Shown here: positions 35,169 to 47,221 of the stretch, piece after piece
Layout: every line of letters begins with the position of its first letter
How positions within the stretch are numbered: the first letter of the stretch is position 1
Source of the DNA: Saturnia japonica
Taxonomy: Eukaryota > Arthropoda > Insecta > Lepidoptera > Saturniidae
Assembly (NCBI GenBank): GCA_033032175.1
Contig: CM065325.1
Span: 5,918,930-5,982,929, forward strand
DNA: 64,000 bases
Direction of reading: 5' to 3'
The notes under the pieces: generated by a model
What the model saw: the letters and a program-made list of their open reading frames with translations, nothing else
Told to the model about the DNA's origin: nothing
Database searches by the model: none
Program-made: the position numbers and the translations under genes

Positions 35169-35948
35169 GTTAATTTCTATAGCGCAATGTAGGATAGTAA
35201 GGAAGCGTCTTATGTGGCTCGATAGATGTCGCTATGTGTCGCTACGTAGTTGCGTCGATGCGTTGATGCGTCAGTTGTGGCTAGAGATGGTTAATTGGTA
35301 TCTGAATAAATTATGTACTTAAAATTCAATTTATATACATATTAAATTGAAATGAATTTTAAATTGATAATGAAAAATAACCGGCATTCTAACATTTTAA
35401 AGACCCTTAATTAAAAAAAAGTACACACTGTTCCTCACGAAAAAACTAAATATACCTACCTGGAAAGTTTGGAAACCGTCTTCCATAAGCGTTTTTTTGC
35501 ATTTGAAGTGAAAACTTCTTAGGACTATTGTGATTTCAAACGCGGTGAAATGAAAGAGTAACACTAAAAAAGACAAACACACATCTATATCATTTAGAGA
35601 ACGAGAGAATGAGATAGAATACATTTAATACATGCATGGTTATTACAAGTCCTGATTTTCGCGACTATGATCGTCGAATTGGTCTATTACAGTACATACT
35701 AAGCTTGTATGTACAGTACGATTTGTCGGTAGTTGCGAGCCTCTGATTTAGCGGATTTTTAAAAAGATGATTGGATTTGTATTCTAAAGTCACACAATGC
35801 GTGGCAAAAAAAGTTTAACTTCATGATGTTAAATCGTGAAATTCCGCGCAGTTCTCCACATATCGCAATCCCCAGGAAATCCCTAATGAGTCAAAATTCC
35901 CCGTAATTTTTGAAGTTCCTTACAAATTGACAGCCCTGCTATAGACTA

Positions 35949-36293
35949 GAGGTGGGAGATTATGAATGATTTACAAACCGAGTTAATAGAATATGAATGA
36001 TTTACATACACAAGATACTTGATTTATGAGTAATAATTCATAATCGAAGTACGAATGTGAATGATCAATCATAATGGAGTCTTTATGAATATTACGATTA
36101 GTACGATGAATTAACGATTTCTTTTTTAGTTTTTCACCTCCTCTGGGTAATATATCATAGACCACCATTATGAATTATAACTTATAATCGAACTACTAAT
36201 ATTAGTAATTAATAATGGCTATATTCAAGATAACTCGAGTTACCTCCATAATTATATGATTACAATAGTATATATATCATATTCCCCCACCTC
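35949..36293. mobile_element. MITE with TA duplication just upstream of Max
   Basis: 345 bp bounded by inverted GAGGTGGGAGA and GAGGTGGGGGA, with TA on both sides (35947-35948 and 36294-36295). The interior is AT-rich with repeated 'TATGAATGATTTACA' and 'GATAATTCATAAT'-like pieces and no ORF of note. The TA target and short inverted ends suggest a Tc1/mariner-type MITE. It ends 147 bases before the Max start codon. Confidence 0.65.
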
Positions 36294-36440
36294 TACTTTT
36301 GACGTTTTGTACACAAATGAATGTGGATTGTGGTGTGGATTTACTGAAACGTAAAGACAGTTTCTCGTTTAGTTATCCTTATTATTACTAATGATTGTTT
36401 ATTGATTAGTGACTGTTACATAACATATAGAAATATCAAT

Positions 36441-39400
36441 ATGATGAGTGACGACGACCGGGACATAGATATAGAAAGTGATGTAGGTGTTCCCTCATTT
36501 TGACAGTGCACACAGTTTTCTCCGTTTATTTTGTATCTAAAAATATTTTTTCAGGCTGAAAATGACTCCGACTCTCGTACACACGTTAGGAATAGCCTTG
36601 GTGGAAGTGGTTATTATTCCCAGGTAATAGTCTATTTTCTAGTTCTATTACTATTTAAAAAATCTAATTCAAATCCATTATTATTCGCTACGCTATTTAT
36701 GTTTATAAGCGAGAAATATTAGTTGAAACATTACATTACTGTACGTAGTTGTGTCATAAAGTAACTCATGTAATATGAATGGCTACTCAATAGCTACTAT
36801 TGTTTTGTAAGGTCAAGGGTATTTGTCATAATTGTCACATTTATGTTTCTCTATGACACTTTCCTTTATTCCATTTCATATGGTTTCATTTATATTTATA
36901 ATAATTGTAGTTTGGGTAATAATACTTAAGATTCTTTTTTTATTGTAAAACACCAAACTTTTTGTTGTTTCATATAATTATAAGCAGGGTTCAAAATGAT
37001 AATCGGAAATAATATTTTGCAACTGTTTAAATTATCATATTAAACAGCTGTGTGTATAGGAACGCACTCACTACTTAGCCTCTCAGACATCCACTGCGGC
37101 CTTCGTTTAATGCCTTTGTAGTTGGTTAAAATTAGTACAATTTTATTTCTAAGTTATTATATGTTAAAATTATGACCCAAAAATAAATAAATATTAGGTA
37201 CCTTGATTGTTAAATATGTATAATTTATTCTACTAATGTAAACTAAACAAGGATTGCTAAGTTTATGATTTAAAATATCATGATAATTATCAAAAGATAT
37301 AATTATTTTGATAATTTCATACCACTATTATAAGTATGTGAGTAGTTTGAGTGAATTATTAATCAAATTTTGACTGTAGTATAGTATTTTAATAGTAAAA
37401 TCTATTTTAGGCGGAAAAAAGAGCACATCATAATGCACTGGAGAGAAAAAGAAGAGACCATATAAAGGACAGTTTTACATCCTTAAGAGAATCTGTACCA
37501 GCATTACAAAATGAAAAAGTGGTATGGTTTGTTTTCTTTATTTTTATTTTATAATAATAATAGAGTTATTACGACACTGTTTTATAATACTGCCATCCTT
37601 TAACCACAAGGCTTTTAAGCCCAAAAAGTAGATTTGGTGAAAAAGCAAAAAAAAAAAACATGAGAATCATTGTTTCTAAAATGTACAAAACATACTTTTA
37701 GTTAAGTAGAAGACCTGGAAATATTTGCCACAATGGGCAGCTAAGGGGCCATCCATAAATTACGTCACATGTTTAGGGCAGGGAGAGGTCCCAAATTTTG
37801 TGACATCATATTTTTTCAAAATATAATATTTTATATCTAAGTACATTAGAACTTCTTTAAGTCGAAAACCTCCCTAACTCGAAATAATGTGTTTCCTTCC
37901 ATTCAAGCCCCAAAACCTCCATTGCACTGAATAATCAAAATAGTCAAAATGATCAGAGAAAAAATTAAATTGGATTTCTGTATCTCGAACATAGCAATGT
38001 TTTATTTAACAACTTTTACAACTAGATTATTTGAAACTTATTACCTTTATAGTTCAAAGAAAAAAAAGTTACCGAGTTCCGTATGATACCTATTGCCCCA
38101 GTGTCGAGGCATACTTATTTAAGCGATCGTGTGGCATCTGTGGTCTATATTTTGCATCATACAAGGCCACTAACCTACACAAGAAATCACATAAAATGCA
38201 AGAAGAAGTATTGCCCATCACGAAAATTCGGCCTCAAAGAATTACTGCTAGACGTGCCAGGGAAATTCTTTGTTTGAATGATGACAATGAAGCTTTATGG
38301 TTAGATGAAGAAGATTTTGACACAATGAATGTTTCTGATGTTAACTGTCCAAATGAGAACGATGTGACTACTATGCCAGTTATAAATAATATAAAGGAAT
38401 GGGTTCGAAGTCTATGGACTGAAGAGGATTTGTTTGATTTGATGTCGATTTTATTGAAAAATAATTGAAATGAAAATTAAAATAATTTCCGAACACTGCT
38501 GTTTTAATTTCATAAATTTCTAATTATAAAATTGCAAAATATGTGACATCACACTACGTAGGGAGGGGGGGGGGGGAGGGTCTGACAAATGTGACCAGCT
38601 GTGATAAGGACGGGGGAGGGGTCAAAAAAATTATGAAATTCGTGTGACGTAATTTATGGATGGCTCCTAAGGCTCTTTAACATGCACCAAGCAAAGAAGT
38701 GTGGCTTAGTCAGTTTCGATCAAAGGAATGATCATATATTGTGTCATACAACAGTCTAAAGTGTTTATAACTATGGACCTATTACTAATAGAACTATGGT
38801 TCTAAGATAGGAAGATAGAAAGTTGTAAACTATATTATTACTTTGCATTAATAAGTCAAAATCAACCCCAAGAGCGTTTATATATTTCTAGTTAAAGGAC
38901 TGCAGAATATTAGCATATTGTGTAAGCTTCACACATTGAAGGGTTGACATTCTAAAGGGTTTAAGTTTAAACACAGACACTGGCTGTTATGGAGATATTA
39001 TAAAGTACACTGGCGCGTAGATCACATGTCAAAATTGTCTTTGTGTAAGTAAAAAAGAATAGCACTTTTTACAAATCCAAATCTTGGTCCTTTTTCCCTT
39101 TCTCTAAATATTCTTATATTATTGACTTAGCCTAGTTTCCGTAAGTGCAACTGCTGTGATCAAGGTCCTGCATTCGATTCCCAGGTTGAGCAAAGTGTTA
39201 TTGGGTTTTTTAAATGAAATTCTCAGTAGCAGCTCAGAGTTTGGGTTTGTGCCTGATTAATGGCAATAGGCTCGGCCCCTATTACATGGGACCTAAAAAC
39301 ATACACAGCAAACTGTGATCATACATCAGTACACCTCTGCATAACCCTTCGGGGATACAGGTGTGATGGTAAGTTTATGCAGTGACTTAGCCTGTTTTTT

Positions 39401-42076
39401 TTTTAATTGACTACACTGTTAGCCTTAGGGGCCCTATCCAAAAACAGAGCTGCTGCTGCTTTTACAGCTTCACTGAACTTGGACGACTTAGCCTGCATGA
39501 AGTTACTATTTATATATTACTAGTGACCTGCCCCCAGCTTCACACAGATATAATATACAAAATGGTGTATTTTATCTTTAAATAAGCCTGATTTATATTT
39601 TATCACTTTAATGTTGACAGTTCATGATTTCATAACTGTATTATTAGCCTTGTAGCCCTAAACGCTACTGCTATGCGCAAGTTTCTAGGTTCGATTCGAT
39701 CGAAGGTTGAGTAAAATGTTATTGGGGTTTTTCTATGAAATTCTCAGTAGTAGCTCGGAGTTTGGGTTTGTGCCCAATTAATGGCTATAGGCTTGCCCTC
39801 TATTACATGGGATTTACAACATACGCGGCGAACTCTGGGTGTACACCTCTGCCTAACACTTAGGGGATACAGGGGTGATGGTATGTTATCGTAACTTCAT
39901 AGTTACGAATAGTGTGCTTAACTCGCGACACGCATTTTATTATAGGTTTTTTTAGGTAGGATTTCTTTGGTCGCAAATAATTTTGAATTCATGATATCTT
40001 CTATGGTATTTATTTAAATGGAAAACTGTAAAGGACAATCATAATCAACATGAAATGCCCTAGTTTATAAACAAACTTATCTGAATAAAGATTAATACTG
40101 AATTGGAGAAAATAGCTTCACAAATAATGTAATGTTTTTAATTATTATGGTGAAGATAAAAATCGTTACTGTGAGTCAAGCTTAGGAAATAGACATATGC
40201 CATGGCAGACTTATCTCTAGGTTTTTTGAAGAAATACAATTCTTGGGAACATTATTTTAATGTATCTCTTATGTTTTAACCAGTGTAAGCCATGCAAGCG
40301 CCTGAAAATCATTTTTTGACGACTTGATTACAAATAATTGAATTTTCTCTACAATACAAAAACTTTATTGGAACATATTGTATATATCAACCTTCCTTAA
40401 AAAAGTCTCTAAATGTTAGTGAAAACAGCATTGAAATCCTCTCCGTAGTTTAAAAGATCTAAGCGTACACAGGGGAAAGACAGAGTGAAGCGACTTCATT
40501 TTATACTATGTAAAGAGAGACTTAACATACTCAAAATTTCATTTTACAAAAAAACTTTTAATATGTTGATTTATTTGCATTTTTAGACAATGGCAGTGTA
40601 CCAGCGCTAAAAACAGGTTGAAGTTATAATGAAAGCAATTGATTAATTCTAAAATATACTAATGAAAAAGCATATTATAGTAATTAATTTTCATGTGCAT
40701 TTTTGTAGGCAAGCAGAGCACAGATATTAAAGAAAGCAGCTGAATATATTCAATTTATGAGAAGAAAAAACAATTCCCATCAGCAGGATATTGATGATTT
40801 AAAGAGGCAAAATAATCTTTTAGAAACACAAAGTAAGTTACCACTAATTGCTTTCTTTTATGAAATATTTTGTCTTCATATTAATAAAACGTTCACATTC
40901 TAGTATTAAAGAATTATACCCAATATAAATAACACTGTAACTTTATTTCTCAAAAATAAACATTTTAGATTCGAATAATAGCAAAAGAATCGGAGAATCA
41001 ATTTATTTTCTGTAATAAAACAATTTCTAACAAAAAGTAAACCAACTTCAATGATTTTGAGGAGTTCCCTGGTGTATCTTCAAACTCGAAGATCCAACGC
41101 CAATACAAATAATATGGGACCAATCTTAGGTATCCCCTTTCGAACAAAAAAAGAATGATTTAAATCGGTTCATAAACAAAGAAGCCTAGGGCAGAACATC
41201 CATAAAAAAATAATTTCATTCAAACATTCGAATTGAGAACCTCCTCCATTTTTTGAAGTTGGTTAAATAAAACATAACTATACACTAAGCAAATACAGAA
41301 GAAAACCTCTCTATTAGAGTTTTTTCAGTCTCTATTCCATGACTAATAGATCCATTTATAATTGTCTAAAATTATTATTGTTAATTAAAAATGATAATTC
41401 ATGTATAATAATATAAACTTTAATAATTTAATAAATTAGTTACAATTCATTAATCTTATTATATTAAGTGAGCAATACTTGTAATTGGTTTCTCGAAACT
41501 GCTCCAACGATTTCGATGAAACTTTGCATTTAGATAATGTTTTACATTTCAAGTTTAATGTTATAAGCCAAAACAAAATAATTAGAATTGTTTTATTTTA
41601 TTAAAAAAACTTACATTTGATAAATGAGTATTATCATTATCCTAAAATAAATACAAATATTCATTGAAATATAAATAGAGTAAGAAGTGTAAGAACTGCA
41701 TTCTACATACATTTTATAAAAGCTCGGAGTAATACAAAAATATAAAAACGACTTTTGAATACAAGAAAGTCCTTCACAGATAAATTAGATAGTGAATATA
41801 GAGTAAAGTTTTCTTAAATTTATAAAAATAATCTTACACAAAAAATAATTTAGATAATACAGAAGTATAAATCTACAAATGACTATTTAAAAATCTTTTA
41901 TTATTATTTCAGTTAGAACATTAGAAAAGGCACGAACAACGGGCAGTTATGTGGATCCCCATGAGTTAGGCCTTGGCATAAAGTCGGAAGGTAGTTCACA
42001 TGACACCGATAGTTCCGACGGCGAAGGAACTACACGACGTGTAAAAAAACTTAAAATAAATAGTGTGAATGTTTAG
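36441..42076 (+). CDS. Max: Max bHLH-leucine zipper transcription factor
   Basis: Five coding exons: 36441-36482, 36555-36623, 37411-37521, 40709-40832 and 41913-42076, all GT/AG, giving 169 residues. Max is the obligate dimer partner of Myc, Mnt and Mad and binds CACGTG in the nucleus. Exon 1 encodes the hallmark acidic start ([14 protein letters not shown]). Exon 3 has basic region plus helix 1 ('[20 protein letters not shown]', DNA-contacting H44, E48, R52). Exon 4 has loop, helix 2 and zipper ('[20 protein letters not shown]', '[15 protein letters not shown]'). Exon 5 has zipper end 'TLEKART', an acidic/Ser stretch and a basic tail ('[13 protein letters not shown]'). Exon 2 (23 residues) sits where vertebrate Max has its optional nine-residue exon and may also be skipped, since it keeps frame. 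AATAAA at about 42158 is the likely poly-A signal. Confidence 0.95.
37745..38667 (+). mobile_element. TIR DNA element in Max intron 3, PIF/Harbinger-like ends
   Basis: Inverted ends GGGGCCATCCATAAATTACG and GGAGCCATCCATAAATTACG, continuing to 'TCACA', with a TAA on both sides (37742-37744 and 38668-38670). A 3-bp TAA duplication and GG-starting ends fit PIF/Harbinger, but no DDE transposase is present and the superfamily is not certain. It carries a 145-residue zinc-finger frame (38031-38468). Just inside the right end is a run of about 12 G. Confidence 0.65.
38031..38468 (+). other. C2H2 zinc-finger ORF inside the TIR element (exon-like, no ATG)
   Basis: 145 codons opening at TTG with no upstream ATG in frame. 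A splice-acceptor-like 'ACCTTTATAG' at about 38043-38052 suggests the coding part begins as an exon at about 38053. It contains one canonical C2H2 finger, '[21 protein letters not shown]' in the spacing C-x2-C-x12-H-x3-H, then a basic segment ('[14 protein letters not shown]') and an acidic tail ending 'LMSILLKNN'. It is the only long frame of the element and ends 200 bases before its right end. It could be the last exon of a transposon accessory protein or a captured host exon. It is not in phase with Max exon 3, so a Max fusion is unlikely. Confidence 0.5.
39140..39375 (+). mobile_element. tRNA-derived SINE in Max intron 3, copy A
   Basis: Contains a B-box-like 'GCATTCGATTCCCAGG', then 'GTTATTGGGTTTTT', 'GAAATTCTCAGTAG', 'CTCAGAGTTTGGGTTTGTGC' and 'GGGGATACAGGTGTGATGGT'. 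It matches copy B at 39645-39890 almost end to end. Confidence 0.7.
39395..39484 (-). mobile_element. 90-bp Jockey 3' tail with target duplication
   Basis: Reverse orientation: poly-T, then the complement of '...GGGGCCCCTAAGGCTAACAG', '...AGCTGTAAAAGC'. It is flanked by a perfect 11-bp duplication GACTTAGCCTG (39384-39394 and 39485-39495). The 'CTCTGTTTTTGGATAGGGCC' version of the tail matches the element at 8884-14427. It lies between the two SINE copies. Confidence 0.85.
39645..39890 (+). mobile_element. tRNA-derived SINE in Max intron 3, copy B
   Basis: Has 'TAGGTTCGATTCGATCGAAG' at the B-box position, then the same body as copy A and the same end ('GGGGATACAGGGGTGATGGTA'). The copies are about 500 bases apart in the same orientation. 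Confidence 0.7.
41040..41275. mobile_element. short TIR element in Max intron 4
   Basis: Perfect 12-bp inverted ends AACCAACTTCAA (41040-41051) and TTGAAGTTGGTT (41264-41275), with 'GAACCTCCTCC' near the right end. This combination is common in lepidopteran DNA elements (recalled). No coding capacity; target duplication not clear. Confidence 0.55.
41475..41560 (+). repeat. dispersed repeat, copy 1
   Basis: 'GTAATTGGTTTCTCG' followed by 'AACGATTTCGATGAAACTTT' and 'GCATTTAGATA' match 54390-54470 in the same orientation with few differences. Non-coding. Confidence 0.65.
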
Positions 42077-42176
42077 CAAACGAAATTTATTGAGATGGTC
42101 CCTTATTAGCCTTCTTACTTGGAAAGATATTATGAAGTTAATGGTGCATTATAAAAAAATAAACTTTTTCATAATT

Positions 42177-43250
42177 TTATTATACTTTTGAGTTTGTAAA
42201 TAGTAGAAAACAAAAATTAATCAAAATTATATTGTAAATAAATAATGAATTTGAATTTACTAAGTCATTGTTGTTGTTTTCGGAATATTTGATTTATAAT
42301 TTTTATACTGATTTCATTGTTATAGTTCTTTCCTATTTGAAACGCTGCATGGGCCATCTCTAGGTGCCCTAAAGTTGTTGTTTATAAGATACATAAATCA
42401 ATATTATTATTACTTACTATATTTTTTAAAATAAATATAAACATATTTTATTTTATAAGTTATACAAATCTTATATTTATATTGTTAATTGCATTCCATT
42501 ATAATATGTACAAAGTCGTAGGTAGTTATTACACCTAGATGGTCAAGGAAATAAATCAATCTATACCATAGACTTTAATATATAATCTAACATACAACTG
42601 GGTGAAAGAGACTGTCAAAATGTTAAGTTTAATTGTTTACCGTCAATTTTTTTGGAATATAATGTACTAGTTAATGTGTGTGCCGCATGGCTAACCTTGA
42701 AATCCTGACGCGTAAACATTTAGGCTGTAAATATATTATGATTTTCCTTTTCTAAACATGTCTCGGTTACTTTTACTTATGTACATAATATGATGATGCA
42801 AGCTATCTTTCATACAAACATCGAATATCGTCACGTTCTGGTATATCCTGTATATAAATAATATATAATTAAAAACTTGACTACATGGTGATTAGGGACG
42901 GTCGATTATTTTAAATATAAATATACCTTAATGTTAATAGAACAATTATTTAGGGGCACCTGTTTAACGTTGTATGTAGGCGTCCATTAATTTACCTGAG
43001 GTGTTTTTAATTTGTCTTTCAGTACCATGGATCCACGTAATGTTCTCACTTTTGCCACATTCGTGGGTCTTGCGTGGGTTTTGTATAATTTTTATAGTAT
43101 ACAGTGTGAGTACAATAATACCTCCAGGTGAATACAAATACAGTAGTATTTTCCACAACTAACTTCTTAACCCCACCCCCATGGTTTCATTGGTGAGGTG
43201 TTGTAGAACCCCGTCTCTGTTACATAACATTTACTCTTATATTTTTTAAA
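42177..43250. other. intergenic, downstream of Max
   Basis: AT-rich DNA with no convincing frame. The stretch 42960-43160, including 'GTACCATGGATCCACGTAATG', is of higher complexity and may be a repeat, but it was not matched elsewhere in the window. Confidence 0.4.
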
Positions 43251-43252
43251 CT

Positions 43253-43745
43253 AGCTGTGCCCGCGGCTTCGCTCACGCGGACTACAGAATGCCATCGATC
43301 GGGCACATGCGCGAATCTTGCTCCCTCGCTCCTTGTTATTTCAAAGACAAAAATGCTTGTAGTGGATGTTCATTCGAAGATAGATATATACTCTCTCCGA
43401 CATTTTTGTAGTTCTTTTTAATACCTATCTACAATTATGTAGTACATTAATTTGATATATCTTTTATGGTTTACTCAGTGTAAGCCATTTAAGCGCCCGA
43501 ATTTGAGCTAAACCCTCTTTTTTTCTAAAATAAAAGTAGCCTAAGATACTTATAACATCAGCTATCTGCCAGTGAAAGTCCTGTCAAAACTGGTCCAACC
43601 GTTTCGGAGATTACCCGGAACAAACAGACAGACAAAAAAGGGGTTTCTGTTATAAGTACAATATATACTTTCATATGCATTTAGTAAAAAGCTGCTATTT
43701 TGACATTACAAACAGACACTTCAATTTTATCATTTGTATAGATAA
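43253..43745 (-). repeat. interspersed RTE/Helitron-like repeat
   Basis: Begins 'CTAGCTGTGCCCGCGGCTTC' and ends 'TTTTATCATTTGTATAG'. It contains 'GGTCCAACCGTTTCGGAGAT' and 'AACAAACAGACAGACAAAAA'. The right half is the inverse of 5240-5480. Related heads occur at 32100, 39528, 45060 and 48925 ('TGCCCGCAG', 'TTCGCT'). Confidence 0.6.
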
Positions 43746-45059
43746 TGAATTTAAATTAATCCATAATTCCCTAAAAATCAAATTTTTCAGCAATTGTAAA
43801 ACTGATATTCTCAGGCATATTATACAATATTTAATATTAACTATGTTTGGGATTTATTATTTAATATAAAATGATTTTATTAGTTTTAGTATTTAATAAT
43901 AATCTTTAGATTAAAATGTTGACGTTGGTATTTTTTGATCTCACTTTATGAGATTTTATTTGATTTCACTTATTTTGAGCTCACGTTAATTAATGGACGT
44001 CCCATTCATTATCTTTTATGTGTTTGTAAAGCATAAATGAGATAATATGAAATAATGTTTAAGTATGCAATGATACTTTTATGATATTCTTGTAAAACAA
44101 TATAAACTAATTAATAATAATTTCTTTAATAGTCCATAATTCAGAAGAATCTAAGGTGTATATATTGTCTATGCGATTTTTAAAAATAAATTAAATAATA
44201 GTTCTGGTATGTTCTGATATTTTATTTACACTAATTCATTAAAATAAAACTTTTTATAGCAACTAGGCACTCTTTTAATTTACCTACTTTTGTTTGCTTT
44301 AAAACATAATCTAAGACCATTAAAATTATTTCTGCATCGTTTATACGCGGATGTGCACTAAGATCTCTCATGGAGTTTCTGATAAACATTCACAGTCAAT
44401 AGTCTGGTAACACAGTAATTATTCTATCTATATAAATAAAAATGAAATACTGTTCGTTGGTTAGCGCATCACTGAAAACGGCTGGATCGATTTGGCTAGT
44501 TTTTATTTTAAAATGTTCGTAATAGTCCGAATTAGGTTTTTATGGCCAGAAAAATTAGAAAAGTTTCCCGGAAAATGTTGAAATTCGGGAAAAATGGGAC
44601 GTCCTTTTTTATTGGATTTTTGTATGAACTCACGATTAAATGGATATGCGTACTATAATCCCGTTTAGTTTTGTTTATGCTAATGTTAAAGTTATCATTG
44701 TAAAAACGGGATAAGTGGCGAGCGATTGAATATTGGGAAGGGTAGAACAATGTCTGGTCTGTCGGGTCAGCTATTTTTCATTAAAAATACAAAAGTGAAA
44801 ATCACGAGCTCCACTTAAAATTATTTTTGTGTGTGACACTTGAAATATTTTGTGTTAATTAATAACAGATATACAAACATGTAATAAAGGTTCAGTTGTA
44901 ATTGTTTAATATCTATAATTGACATTAAGTAAATACTTTAAGAAATTGTTTCTTTTTTGTTTGAACTCGCTAATCGCCGAAATTACCAGTTAGGTTAGAA
45001 AAAACATTTTTACGTTTATTATATTTATTTATTAAGGTTATATATAGGCTACATAACTA

Positions 45060-45900
45060 CACGCGGACTCTAAGGAGCGAAGCAGTAACCATGGATAATA
45101 CATTAATGCGGATGAAACCTTGTGACACATTGAGTTTGTATATATCCATACTAATATTATAAATGCGAAAGTAACTCTGTCTGTCTGTCTGTTACGTTTT
45201 CACGCATAAACCGCTAAACAAATTTTGATGAAATTTGGTATATAGAGATAGATTGTACCTTGGGAAAGGACATAGGCTACTTTTTGTCGCGAAAATATAG
45301 CCTGAAGGGGTGAAATAGGGGATGAAAGTTTGTATGAAGAACACATCAAACCAATTTTGATAAATTTTGTAATAGAGATATATTGGACCTTGGAGAAGGA
45401 TATAGCATACCTGTTGGCGAGAAAATAAAACTTGGAGGGTTGAAGTAGGGGAATGAAAATTTGCAACAAACCAGTTTTGACGAATTTTAACCTTGGAGAA
45501 GGGCATACGGTAGGCACCTTATGTCACGCAAATAAAACTTGAAGGGACGAAATAGAGGATAAAAGTTTGTATGAAAAACCTATCGTGTAAAATCATCCCG
45601 AAAGGCGGTACAATAAGGGATGATTTCAATTATTTTTGAGTTTTATTGGGACGGTTAATTTGTTGGATTCATAATGGCATATTAATTACAATTACAACGC
45701 ATATTTAAAAAACCAACATATATTGAACGCGTTACGGGGTCAGTCGGTGTATATGCAGTAATATAGCGGGTTGGTAGGGATCGCCAACATTATATAAGTA
45801 CATACCGATAAACCCATGTAAGCTTTTCTTTTGGTTTGTCGTGTTCCAATATCTGTCTGTCTACATCCAATAATACGCAGATGAAGTCGCGGGCGGGTAC
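45060..45900. repeat. tandem-like RTE 3'-UTR repeats
   Basis: 'ACTAATATTATAAATGCGAAAG', 'CTGTCTGTCTGTCTG' and 'TTGATGAAATTTGGTATA' start a unit. Its ~110-base body ('AGATATATTGGACCTTGGAG', 'AAAATA.AACTTG.AGGG') is then iterated about three to four times to 45620. Minus-strand frames here are repeat-derived, not genes. Confidence 0.6.
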
Positions 45901-46041
45901 CAGCTAGTATATATATATACAGCGTTATTTTTTGTAGGTGCTTACAAAGTAATTCAAATTGCAATGATATGAGCTAAAGTTGCTAACAAACTAGGTTGTA
46001 GTATTAATATGAATCTAACAATGTAAATTAAAAATTTAATA

Positions 46042-46430
46042 AACCCCCGACACACGTATCCTATTCATTAAGACCATTCCACTTAGCCCAAACACGATAT
46101 CTCTGCTGTAAGTTGGTGAGAAGTTAGGTATCCTACAGGTTCCAGATAACGCTGCAGCATCAGGTTAAGGTTTTTCTAATATAATTAAAGTAACAGAATG
46201 CCACATCTTCACTCAATCAGACCTGTTGAAGATGCTCACATATATTTATCAATTAGAAAGGAGCTGGTGCCCTTGAAACGGCTGAACTGATTTTCATAAG
46301 CCATGTCTAAGAACGACCTTTACAAAGCCTGCATTCAAATCGGTTCACCCAGTTAAGAGCTACGGTGCCACAGACAGACACACATAGTGATCAAACTTAT
46401 AAAACCCCTTTTTTGCGTGGGGGGTTATAA
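46042..46430. repeat. dispersed element with AACCCCC ends
   Basis: Left end 'AAACCCCCGACAC', right end 'GCGTGGGGGGTTA'. The interior has 'TTGAAACGGCTGAACTGATT', 'AGTTAAGAGCTACGGTGCCA' and 'CAGACAGACACACATAG', a widespread arthropod repeat pattern (recalled). Non-coding. Confidence 0.55.
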
Positions 46431-47221
46431 ACGATTTACATTAATAAGTTATAATTTGTAAAAAAAAGAGAAATGATCCACTATGACCCAAGAATGGGTA
46501 ACTTGAATCAATGCATGGGTGACAGGGAATCAACTGGAGATCGAACGTCTAAATCGTATTGTAATATTCCATGAACAGTTTTTTACAGACACTATACGAT
46601 TACCTACTTTCGTAATTAAATTATCTTTTTTCCGATACCAATTTTTACTGGTTAACAGATCGGTTATAAACGGTAAAAGATAATAACTGTATATAATTAA
46701 ATACTGTATAACCAGTTAAAAAAAAAATAATAATAAGATAAACCCGATCGAGCTTTTTCTCGGTTCTTCTCGATGGCTGGGATGTTTTCCGAACCGGTGG
46801 TAGTGAAATTGAATAAAAGATATTTTGATTTTGGTGTAGTTACCTATATTGACTTGTATTTTCATACCAGCTTGCCAAGTGCCCAGGTAGCCATGAACAG
46901 AAATAAGTACCTACGCAAGCCTACCAAGGCATATTCTCTATGTTAAAAACTATCAGTTGAAACTAAATTTGTTCGGTTATCAAAAGAGTGAAGATTATGA
47001 TTTTTTTATAAATTAAAATTAATATAATTAAAAATAGTTATGATCATTTTTCGATTGGCAAGTTATCAATTCAGATTCCTAATTAAAACCGCTGTAAGAC
47101 CAATACTGTTAAACATACTTTAAATCGCAACAATTTTTTTTAGTTTACATAGTAATCGTTCAATCATTATCAGAATCAAGATTTTGAATTTAAATTCAAT
47201 TAAAAATTTAATAGTTTATCT

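Larger units (their letters stand above)
33377..35289 (+). repeat. unclassified ~260-bp repeat, copy 2, split by Jockey LINE
   Basis: Left part 33377-33532, right part 35182-35289. It aligns with the copy at 8775-14567 across both insertion points ('TTTAGCGGAGGTGAGGAAC' ... 'TATATATACTCAACGAT' ... 'GTGGCTCGATAGATGTCGCT' ... 'GTCAGTTGTGGC'). It is also broken by a Jockey element, but at a position about 50 bases away. Confidence 0.72.

Noticed and set aside
38083..38277. Alternative Max terminal exon in phase 0
   Set aside because: This frame would join Max exon 3 in phase, but it is the shadow of the zinc-finger frame and has no coding-like features.
45192..45517. Two overlapping ~105-aa minus-strand genes
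   Set aside because: The frames come from an iterated RTE-like 3'-UTR repeat and repeat their own sequence.
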